A DNA stretch of 64,000 bases from Aptenodytes patagonicus. Lineage: Eukaryota > Chordata > Aves > Sphenisciformes > Spheniscidae. Position numbers and translations under genes: made by a program. This document shows positions 47,304 through 57,900 of this stretch, piece after piece. The DNA lies in assembly GCF_965638725.1 (NCBI RefSeq), contig NC_134953.1:34772854-34836853 (forward strand), read 5' to 3'. Numbering within the stretch: the first letter of the stretch is position 1; every line of letters starts with the position of its first letter. The notes beneath the pieces were generated by a model, which was given only the letters and a program-made list of their open reading frames with translations, was not told the DNA's origin and ran no database searches.

Positions 47304-50300
47304 AGGGGCTTACAGGGAAGCATTTCTTAAAAGTTTTTTGAGAAATAATCATGATTTTAATAGTAAAACAAAATTTTAAAAACCTTGGGGAAGTGTGATT
47401 TTTTTTTTTATCTCATTGCAGAAATCTGGTACTTTTCCCTGGATCAGTAATTAATAAATTTTATATTCTTTCTTAGTATTTGGGGTTTAATACATAAATA
47501 CATGAAAATAAAAACAACGGAGCTGTAGGAAACATTATTGTAGATGAATGTAGTAAAGTCCTGATGTGTATTAAGAGAATATAATTTTTATGCCAATTAT
47601 TCCTAAAGTTTCTTTGTTCTGCCTCCCTCTTGACCACGAGGTGTCACTCTGGTACCTCAGTACTGACAGCCACTGCAGGTGGGCAGGGAAGAGGAGAAAA
47701 ACTCTATCAGACTCTCCTGGCTCCATGAAAAATTGAAGGGTATTTATTTTCTGGTAGGCAGCCAGGCTGAAAATACTATCTGAATTGAAAGCCTTTCATG
47801 AAACATCTGGGCAGTTAAATTTTGCTAACTTCAAAGATGTCCAGTACCATACTGACATACTGATTTCTTTCTTTAGTGAAGAATCATTTAGGCTAATGCA
47901 CAAAAGCCTCTGTAAAACTATTTCATGCTGAAATTAATGATGAGAATGACTACGCTTAATAAAGCAAGTGTCACAGAAGTGCCAGTCAAAATAGTTAAAC
48001 TACAACAGGCTCATAATCAGTCTCTCAAATCCCTACCAATTGTCCACAGGGGCCAGTTTTACAGTGGATTTTTTGAAGTCTGCATGCTTAATCTCTAGAT
48101 TTCCCATTCTGTACTTGATACGTGTGTGCAAAATTGTGCCTCTATTTTTGTTTTGCAGTCTGTCATTTCCTAAGTACCTTTCATAAGCCTGACCAGATTC
48201 TCTGCTAGTAAAAAAAAATAATAATAATAAAGTCAAGTTTATAGCAGTTGAGAATCTGGTCCTCAACACTGACTTTAAATATAGGGTCTTGATTTTATTT
48301 GTTGATAATGGTGTTCTCCTAAATGCAAAAGCTTTTGGCTAAAAGCAGAACTATGTAAAATACTTCCCAGATGTCTTGATCTGCTCTCAGAGGCATGGGA
48401 TTATACAGTCACATGCCTGGTAAAATTCACCTCAGTGCTGCTGCATGAAGCGTTAGGATTTTTTCTCTCTCCTCTCTCAATGTACGGAGTGACATACAGA
48501 TACATAACTAATACAAGTTTGCACTAATAGTTCTTCTGAGCTGCTTGAGGCAGAAATGCAGGTGCTAACGTGTAGGAGACATACTTTGATAGTTATCCTT
48601 GGGAATGGAAAAATACACTAATCACTTCCCAATTCTCATTCGAGTGTTTATAATATGGTCTAAGTAAAAGTGCATTTTACACATAGTCAAAGAGCATAAA
48701 TAAATGTAAATATACAGCAGGTGTCTTCCCTTATGGCATGTGGCCCTGTCAAAGTACTTGTTCTGGTAAGTGGGGAAAATACTAATGCTGCTGCTTTATA
48801 ACGGGGCGTTTTTCAGTGAAAGATGTAAAATCACACGCGACGTACCCATCTCCACAAGTAACATCAATTCTAAGGACAGAGACTAAGTACAAAGAAAAAG
48901 GGAGTCTTCAGTAAAATCTGTCATTGGCTTAACTCAGAGAGTCGCCGTACATCGTTCTTCAACTCATGGAAACCCTGCCAAAGACCGACTGTGTGATTTA
49001 GCTCTTTCTGCTCATCTTCAAAACCCCAGACCGTAAGCCAGGCTGTGCTCCTTTCCAGCAGGAATGCTAAGCCTCGCAGCTTCACATCTTCGGTTTGAGA
49101 GATGTGTTCTCAGTCACAATACATTGCAACGCAATGAACACCGCACACAAAATCAGGTGCAGGAGAGGTAAGCGCTGCAGGTAGGAACGACCCTGTGTTT
49201 GGGGAGCTCAAGACATCACTCAACTTCTTACTGAAAGGCTACAGGAAAGAAATCTACGGAAGATGCTTTTTTTCTTAGGAAATGATTAGACATATCCTAA
49301 CTTAATTAGAGTCCTCTGACTGCTCCTGCCACATACAGCAAAAACTAGGCTGGTCTCTTCAAAGCAAAAAAACTAGAGAAATAAGGTGGAGTTTAATTTG
49401 CCCTCGTGTCAGTAAGAAGAATAAGTTTTAGCTCTGACATTATGGACTACTGCAATTAAAAACATTTTATATAGGTGAGTAAATCGCTATGTATAATTTT
49501 CTCATGTAATGCATGTCACACAGCTTGAAAATACTTTCTTAGTTAAGAATAGCCCTGGCTTAGAAAAAGGCAAAGTTTATGGATAATAAAAAGCAGTGGT
49601 TGTCCAGGTTTTCCCTTCTTCAAGCTTTGAACAAACATCAGCTGCTTTAATTAGCCCTCAACACCTCTATATTGTCATTTGAACTGAAATTGAGAGTATT
49701 CTCTGCATATATCTACCAGTTATTTTAAACAGAGTGTTTGCAAAGCAAAAGATTCTGTTTTGCAATCTCTCTGCAACCAAGCAGCACTGAAAAATGTTTT
49801 TGTTTTGGTTCCATTGTTTGTTTGATTTGATTTCTTTAATTCTTAGGATAGGAGTAAACGGACTTCAAATCCATTTGGTATTTTGAAATCTGGAGAGTAT
49901 GTCCTAGCTGACGAAGCCAACAGTCTCAGCAGAAGTGATTTAGAGAAGCCCCTTAGTGTCTAGGGAAGATTTACATTAGCTGTGAATTTGGGCTTTGGAG
50001 TTTCTAGCACAGTTTCTGCAATGAGCTTCATGTGAACATGGCTGTTCGCCTGGGGAAAGCCACAGTCTGGGAGAAGCTAAAGCAAAGTTGGAGGCTCTGG
50101 ACCTTCTATTTGTAGACCATGCGTGCCATATTTTCCTCCTAAAATGTGATTATTACATTTACAACACAAATCTGAGCTGAAACTTCAACAAAACTGGAAA
50201 CTAAGTTGTTCAGTGTTACCTCCAGCAGAGAGCAAAATAAACACAATCCTGCAGTGTGCTTTTCCATGGCCAGACTCAAATTTCACATCAAATACATCTA

Positions 50301-52071
50301 GCAAGTGACAGGTCACAACACATGCCTTTAGAATACCAGGGAAAGGAAAGCTTCTTCAGCAGCAACCAACTAAACAAAACCAAACCGAAACCCAAAAATT
50401 CTGAACAGCCTCGAGGCGTGTTATCGGCATATTCAAGGCAGCTGTCCGTTCAGTAGCGAGCCCACATTCAGCAATGGTTATTCTTCCAGTCATTCTTTGT
50501 GTTTGAATAGGCACTGTCTTGCTGTCTAGCTCTTAAGCCCTGTCCTGAAAGTATTCTGTTACTTCAAGTCTCTTGGGGAAAAAAAAACCAAAGAAAACAA
50601 AACCAACATGCCGCTGCATTTCAATTCTGGCTTGCTAAGATTGAGGAGGAACACAGAACAAGGAATAAGCTCACAGGCTTCCTTGCTTTACCAAAGGCAC
50701 GATCAAATGAAAAGGTTATTCTGGGACGTGACATTACCGTGAAGCAGCTGGCCTATACTAGGTGATGCATGCTTTTAGCCTGTGACAAATGGGAGGTAAT
50801 CCAAGTTTAGTTCTTACAAAAAAAATGTTTTTAAAAAATCAGTCTGGTCTAAGTAACTGAGCCTTCAGAAGGTTCCCTGACCAGCAGGAAAGTTTCTCAC
50901 CATCTGCCCCTACAATTTCAAAGTGACAGGCTCACAGCATTTGCCATGATTTTGACAGTGCTTGACTTTGCCATTTTAATAAGTTGGCTTCCAAAGGAAA
51001 GCTTTTCCCATTCAGTGAAATCTCTTATAAGGGCCCAAAAAGCCTTTCACCTATTGAGGAGGTAAAGTCAGCTCTTTAGATTTTACCCATGGGATTGTGG
51101 AACGAGAGCGTGGGACTCATTCAGAAGAGGTTCAGGCTATGGGAGTTATATGCAAGCCGGAGGAATCAGTCAGCGTCAGAAAGATTTGACATTAAAGTAA
51201 GTGAAGGTTTATTATTATTACTTTATTATAATTATTTTAATAATTTCTGGCTATAAAATTATGAGCTATGTGATCTTTATCGGCCCCATAAGACTTTCTG
51301 ACCAGTTACAAGAGCCAAACTGAGACCTCAATACTGTAGGCTTAATGTCCTATGGCTACATGGGATTATCAGTGCCTCTGCTCTCATTTAAAAGGCTTCT
51401 TGTTTCATTTTGAAGTCTCTAGGCCTCACAGAGGGACCGGAAGGCAAAAAGCTCCACCATTATACTAACCAACTGTACTGGATTCCGGCTTGTCAGCTTG
51501 GATCTGCTGGCAGGACACGGCCACTGCCTTGTGCAGAGCGCCTCAGGTACCACGCTGACATGCAAACCCACGACCCCACACCAGCCCTCTGCAAAGGCCG
51601 AGAGGAGGGTGTGGGGCTTGGCTCAGCTGCCCCCATCCATGCACAGGGACTGACTGCCCCAGCGCTCTTGCTCCGATGTTCATGAGCATCTCGCTCCCAG
51701 CTGCCACCCGGGACTGTCTCACGTCCGACAGCAGCGGTGCTCTCTGGAGGTGGCTGCCGCACCAGCAAACCCTGGTGTGGCAAGAAAGGGGCCGGCAGGA
51801 GCAGGCAAAGGGAAGAGACCCAGACAAACCCATACAGACCTGTTTTATAAACTACCAAACAATCACTTTCACAGCAGGAGGCATCTTCCCTACAGCAGGT
51901 AAAATTACAGCGTGAGGAGTGTTCACTTAGACCACATACCAGATTGACAGAGCATCCCTGAGAGCTTCATCATGCTGAAGAAAATATATAGCCCCAGAGA
52001 GTCTCAGATGAACACATCTAAAACGTGAATGTCCCTAATATTTTCTTCACCTATTTAGTCATGTGCATATG

Positions 52072-52619
52072 TGTCGTGGTTTAACCTCAGCCGACAACTG
52101 AGCACCACACAGCCGCTCGCTCACTCTCCTCCCCCTCCCGGTGGGATGGGGGAGAGAATCAGAAGAGTAAAAGTGAGGAAACTTGTGGGTTGAGATTAGA
52201 ACAGTTTAATAATTGAAATAAAATAAAAGTAACAATAATAATAATAATAAAAGAATAGACAAAGCAAGTGATGCACGATGCAATTGCTCACCACCCGCTG
52301 ACCGATGTCCAGCCAGTCCCCGAGCAGCGGCCCCCCCGGCCAGCTTTCCCCCAGTTTATGTACTGAGCATGACATGACATGGTATGGAATGTCCCTTTGG
52401 CCAGTTTGGCTGTGCCCCCTCCCAGCTTCTGGTGCACCTCCAGCCTTCTCAGTCGGTAGAGCATGGGAAGCTGAAAAGCCCTTGGCTAGTGTAAGCATTG
52501 CCTAGCAACAACTAAAACACCGGTGTGTTATCAACTTTGTTCTCACCCTAAATCCAAAACACAGCACTGTACCAGCTACTAGGAAGGAAATTAACTCTAT
52601 CCCTGCCGAAACTGGGACA
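52072..52619 (-). mobile_element. Solo LTR of an avian endogenous retrovirus
   Basis: This 548-bp unit runs on the minus strand from TGTCCCAGTTTCGGC to GTTAAACCACGACA, with TG…CA ends. The terminal and internal strings (GATAGAGTTAAT, GTGAGCAATTGCAT, TCTCCCCCATCCCAC, TTAAACCACGACA) match an LTR type I remember as abundant in neoavian genomes. A TATA-like ACATAAAC and an ATTAAA poly(A) signal lie in minus orientation, with a TTATTATTATT stretch between them. The flanks GCATAT and GTATAT are near-identical, fitting an imperfect target-site duplication, though one base is left between the left copy and the LTR edge. No retroviral gene lies beside it, so it is the recombined remnant of a provirus. 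Frames inside it are not genes. Confidence 0.85.
52226..52253. repeat. AAT-rich microsatellite inside the LTR
   Basis: Short ATA/AAT triplet repeats run on the plus strand (TTATTATT in the LTR's own orientation). This low-complexity block is part of the LTR and not an independent insertion. Confidence 0.7.
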
Positions 52620-53339
52620 GTATATTCCCTACAAAACTGTAGGTTGTTAACAAATGCTGTATGTATGATACCCATGTAGATAGAGCATCAAAGGAAATGC
52701 TTCACCAAGGAAGTGGTGAACCTGTCACCTGTACAGTAGGTCACAGAACAACTATGAAGGATTTTTTTCCTTTTATTGTGCAAAGGACAATGACACTGAA
52801 ACACACTTTTTCCTCACACTTTGCTGCCTAATGGAACCAAGAAAAAAAGGTTATACTTGAACAACTTGAGGAAAACTTCAGCTGGAGACTGAAGGAGAAG
52901 CAGCAGCACACAGAAAAGGACTAAACACCACTAATCTCTTTCTTTTCTGGTCAGCAGAATTCTCTCACCTTTTTTCCTCAAGATCCTGTTTGAGGCCCTC
53001 TTCGAGATCCAAGCTCTAAATTTTATGTAGGGCTATAGTAGACGACTCCTTACAGAAGAACATGTCAAAGCTTATAAATAGACTCTACAAAAAAAAATAA
53101 GCTTAAAAATATTTTTTTCATGTAAACTCTTTTATCTTGCACAATGAAAGCAAGAAGACATTACTATGCTTAATAGAACACAATTTCAGCAGAGAAAGAT
53201 GGAAAGAAACAAGAATTAAAATCCATGCTGCATCTGAAATAAATCTTCTCTCCTAGCCCATTAAAGCCCACTGAAATGAAGGCCAGGGGAGGAGGAAGAG
53301 GAGGAGAGGCTGCAAAGGCTTCTGGGGGACGGGAGGCGC

Positions 53340-53346
53340 TATAAAA
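53340..53346 (+). promoter_or_regulatory. TATA box of a candidate unannotated promoter
   Basis: TATAAAA is embedded in a locally GC-rich, purine-rich patch (GGGAGGCGCTATAAAACCCG), unlike the AT-rich surroundings, where TATA-like strings are meaningless. About 30 bases downstream would be the transcription start near 53,370, and a good splice donor follows at 53,429. This is inference from motif spacing. Confidence 0.45.
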
Positions 53347-53369
53347 CCCGAAGCAGCAGCAGAGCTGGC

Positions 53370-53428
53370 TGGTTCAGAGCTTGTTGATGGAGGGGAGAAG
53401 TAGTACTTGGAGCTAAAGGAAGCAAAAG
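53370..53428 (+). ncRNA. Candidate first exon of an unknown plus-strand transcript
   Basis: The segment lies between the inferred start, about 30 bases after TATAAAA, and the donor AAAAG|GTAAAG (GT at 53,429-53,430). Its only ATG (53,386) opens a ten-codon frame ending in TAA, so the exon would be 5'UTR or part of a non-coding RNA. I do not recognise the gene. Confidence 0.35.
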
Positions 53429-54836
53429 GTAAAGTGCTTCACGCTTACCTGGCTTAAACTGATGGTTTTTTTCTGTTGTGTAAGAAGTGTAAGCTAGAAA
53501 ATGAGATCTATAGCTTCTAAGGTCTATCAGAACCTTTCTGCCTTTGCATGAAATCTTCTATCTGTGGTTGGATGGAAGTCAGTGGTTACATGCTGTTAGC
53601 AGTTCAGGTCCGTGTTTGTTTAACCTGTATGTTTACTCATAGACTTGAACTAAGGGTTCCTTGCAGCTTCCTCTGTCCTTTTTTGGCATCCAAGACCTTG
53701 GTCTGCTAGAAACCTTCTCTTCCTGGTTTCATTGGGGTTGGCCTTGTGCTAGTTTGTAACACCGTAGGATGCTTCTTGTAAGGAAACAGTTGTAAGCTCC
53801 TGTTGTCTTTAGACTTCAGTCTCTGGTTCCTGCTGCTGCACTACACTATTGTGTGAAAGAAAGAGATATTTAATTAAGGAACGAGTAGTAAAACATCTAA
53901 CAACTGTAGGGATGAGTTGTCATGTGGGATATCTTGACCGTGAATCCTAGCTGATCACTAATAGCAGGGAAAATGCCTTGCTCAAAGTTACAGAGTGTAT
54001 TGCTGCTGTAGCTTCGTACAATGATTGAGGACAAATAGGCGCGGGGCTCTCTGTGCAGCTGATGTGCTTACAATTAGCTTCCACAGAGTGTTTTTATCTA
54101 CTACTTTTCCCTGTTCAGTGGGGTAATCCACCTACTTAAAAGTGGTGTTGTGGTGCTAAATTAATTAATCTTAGTAATACGCTTTTATAGCACTGCCTCA
54201 TCTACTACAGAAAAGTTAATGATCAGCCACTCCTACTGCTTGCATCAGACTTTCAACAGCCCATTCAGCTTTTAATTTACCCTTTTTAGATGTTGTAATG
54301 CATTTTATTGTTTGACACGTTTTCCTCAGCTCCTGGCAACCTTCAAAACCCTCAGCAGGTGGGTAAAATATCCCAAAACAGAGGAACTGAGCCTCATATT
54401 TATGAGGGAATGCGATGCTCTTTCACAACTAGCAACACAGCTATGTTCTAGCTAGCTATGCAAAGGCAGATTTGACCTGAGGCAGGCTTTAATACGTACA
54501 ACTCAGCAGAAAGCAGAGCCAAAAAGAAGCCATCTGCACAGCTGGCACACATCCAAAGGGAATGGTGTAAAGGTTGTCTTAACAGCTCATCTGTGGTACT
54601 GCCTAATGAGCTGCTCCAGTGCTTTCCTGCAGCTGGAGGTCAGAGGGTGATGGTGCAAGAGGAAGGATTAGGAGCTGTGCGTATGCAGGAGGCTTGCTAG
54701 CACCCTTCTCAGCTAAGGTGAATGCAGGTGAATCCACTCGTTGTGATGATTGTGCATGTAATAACAAGCCCCGGTTTCTCCTGGCGTTGCCTCTTCAGCC
54801 TCCTCTAAATAGTATTTTCCTTTTTCCTCTCCCCAG

Positions 54837-54908
54837 TCTAAAAGGCAGTGAAGTACGCACAGTATTTCCAAGGGCCCTGTCTGCAAAACAGGATGCCACT
54901 GACACAGG
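54837..54908 (+). ncRNA. Candidate 72-nt internal exon of the same transcript
   Basis: A strong polypyrimidine tract and acceptor (TTTCCTTTTTCCTCTCCCCAG) end at 54,836, and a strong donor CACAGG|GTAAGG has its GT at 54,909-54,910. The segment is 72 nt. One of its three frames is open (starting CTA AAA GGC) and the others stop early. No homology is recognised. It could join the 53,370-53,428 exon, or could be a chance pair of splice sites. Confidence 0.35.
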
Positions 54909-54910
54909 GT

Positions 54911-57900
54911 AAGGACAAAAGACACTGCTCTCCCAGAACTTGAAATCCTCTGAACCTATTTTTTGGGAAAGCTGTGTTTTTTGCTAGCCACCTTAGTACC
55001 AATAGACTCAGTGTTTACTCTATTGACCAATATAAGTTTTGTGCCTAAGGTTTGGGTCTCTAGTAAAAAATCTGGCACTAAGCCTTACATAAACATAGTT
55101 CTCAGCTGAATCTGGGCACTTCCCAAAAGGCATTTATGGTAGATCAAGTGATGTGCTGTGACCGCAATCTGGTATTGGCATATCTGGGAGGAGTGTGTTG
55201 CCCCTTTTTTCTTCTTTCACAAGAAAGTGAGGACTGGTCTATGCCTGATGGCTCTGACTCCGTTTTGTTCTGTCCTACCTGAAGTGCTGCATAAGCTCTC
55301 CATCACTAGTGGCGCTTGCGTAAAACTGAGTTAAGTTTTTCCTTGAACTCTGATGTGAGTATACCCAGTTATCTTTAATCACACTCAATGCCCACACTTT
55401 GCTACATAGCTAAAGAAAAGCTTAAGCTAAAAGAGGGAAGAGGATGTATGGCGAGGAAAGAACCATTTCGATTTTAAAGGCAACAATAGAGCCTAAACTT
55501 TTTACACTATGTATAATATATATATATGTATAAAAATATGGCATGGAGCCAGAAAACCAAAGGACAGCAACTCAGAGGGACAGCTGCAGCTTGCTGTTTG
55601 AAGGGTCCTCAGCTGCTCTGGACAGATGTGAAGAAGCTCCTGCTGCAGGGAGGATGCCAGGCCCTACACTGTCTATCTGGAGCTGAGAACTGAACTGGTG
55701 ATTGAACTGGTGTGAGGTAGCAGAAGTCAGCAGGTTTGAAGCCTCATTTTTGGGTGAAAAATTGCACTGTGAAAGCAGGGAGCTACAATATTAAAAAAAA
55801 AAAAAGCACAACACTGATCCACTAGCTAGCAAAGAACTCATCAGAGACATATAAATACAACTTCACACACTTTAATGTGTAAACCATTCAACAAAACAAA
55901 TTATGCTACACTGGCAAAGTGGTAAAAGGCCTTAAGAAAATTGAAAAAGCTTATAATAATGAAAGATTATTCCCAGTGCAATAGAAGAAATGTGTATCAC
56001 ACTAAGTGACAGTACTTTGTCAGCCTTGTGTGTGAAAATAAGCAAAGTGGGTAAGAAGCAAGACAAAGAGGGTAGGCAGAAGTGGTGGCTGAACACAGTA
56101 TTTACCTTGGCTCTCTACAGTCAGCAACAGGCTGATGGCTACATTTAAGGTAAGACATATTTCCACATCTCTCTACTATCAATGATCACATCAGAGTGAT
56201 TTTTTTTTTTTTACATATGCTACTGTGCAACTCCAGAACTGGAAACTGATTAACTCCCAACAGGCAAAAGGGCCTCCTGAAGAGCAGGGCAGCGTAGGTG
56301 ACTCTGGGGATCAGAACACAAAGAGCTTAATCTAACATGTTACTTAGGTACTTGGTTAGGGTGACATGATTCAAGATGCTTTAAAATCCCTGACAGACAC
56401 TGTGTTCATGCTGTGTATTCTCATGTGATTTAGCATCATCCAGAGCAATGACCGGCATTTGCTGTAGATTGTGAGGCCAGTTTTCATCATTAAGTACATT
56501 GGGCAGGACTAGTCTATCTTACCCCCAGGAGCTGGTACCTGGGTCTGACTGCTGTGCTCAAAGGGGCTGCTGTTTTGCAGTCTTTCTGTCTGTAGACACA
56601 ATCTCTTCATGGATCTGGCCTCTTCTAAAAGACTAATCCTTTGCACAGAACAATGCAGGAACACTATAATCTTCCAGGAATGGATGAAGGATAAATTACT
56701 CTGCTTTCCCTTCTCCCCCTTCATGGGCTGAGCCTGTACTTGCCAACAGGTAAGTGATGAGCTCTTGAACTGACACCAGATAGATAGAAGACCAACCTGT
56801 TCAAATACAAGGGACTCTGCCTGCAGCACAGGGAGAGAAAGAGCAGACTTGGGTATTTCTGCAGTGAAGTAGGAGTGTCCTTAATGAGGGTCACAGGAAC
56901 AGCCACAAGCAGATCACCAAAGGTCTGCTCAGCCCCAAATCCTGCCACTGTCAGTGGCCAACAGCAGATGCTTTGGGAAACATAAAGCAAAGGTAAGCAT
57001 GAAATGGTATTTGGTGCTATACTCCCAACTTTCAGTGCCTTGGGCTTAAGTCCCTGAAGCAGAGGTGATGATCTTGTATTGGACAGCTTTCTTCCCCAAA
57101 GGTTTCTTTTGGGAGCTGTGTGAGCTTCCAGCCAGTGTCCTCTGGCAAGAAATTCTGCAGCTCAACTAACACTGGTGTGGAGAGATTGTGAACTTGCCAT
57201 GTGCTAGTTTCATTTGATGCCATTCAACTGTCATACTACAGGAGTGCTTAGTTGCTCCCTGATAGCCTTTCCACCTTCCATGAGTTTGGGCTTCTCCAAT
57301 TCCCCCCTCCCCCAGGCTGAACACAGCCCTTAATGTAATAGATGCCTGCTTTCTTAGCAGGCTAGAAGGACTAACTCTTCCTGAAAAACCTTCTGGTTTC
57401 CTAGAGTACGCCACTCCCTACAAATGTGCAGACAACTCAGCACAAATATAGTGATTGTGCCAGCCTGCTTTCCCTATGCCCAATTATAGCCTGTATCAAA
57501 GAATGAGGATGCTCATGAAATGTCAAGTGCCCATATCAAATGGTTTTGACTTGATCAGTGCTTCACTCAAATGCTGCCAAATCAGAAGATGACAGTGTAG
57601 CTGACTACTGAAGGGACAAGGGGAAAATGTTGTGGCTGCATTTTTCTCCCTAGGTATTGCAATTAAAACCAAAAAGGAATTCAAAGAAGATCTGTCTTAC
57701 ACTGATGGGTCCCTGAAAGAAAATAGCAGTGGATGAAATGGTGAAAGAGTGAATTAGTTGAATTTGTAGCTTACAGCTGACAGTCTATTCAAGAATCGAT
57801 TATGATTAGCTGTGCACCTAAACGAGAGAGATCAGGGGCAGGTCTTGATCACTTGCATGACCCTGGCAAAACCATTTCTGTTTCAACTCTGCTGCAAAAT

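Larger units (their letters stand above)
39210..52071. other. Intergenic region downstream of CDK1
   Basis: About 12.9 kb has no frame that I recognise. The longest frames (45,619-46,185 minus, 188 codons; 45,635-46,003 plus, 122 codons) overlap antisense, lack homology and start without promoter or splice support. Poly-G tracts occur at 41,955-41,968 and 47,293-47,303. A moderately GC-rich patch at 51,480-51,800 is open on both strands but unrecognised. In mammals the next gene in this direction is RHOBTB1, but no exon of it is seen here. Confidence 0.55.

Noticed and set aside
51410-51858. Overlapping plus and minus frames in a GC-moderate patch
   Set aside because: No domain recognised; both strands are open, so the absence of stops is compositional. 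Kept only as part of the intergenic description.
52196-52498. 100-codon minus-strand frame rich in Tyr/Phe at its end
   Set aside because: It lies wholly inside the solo LTR, and its C-terminal part reads the TTATTATT repeat.
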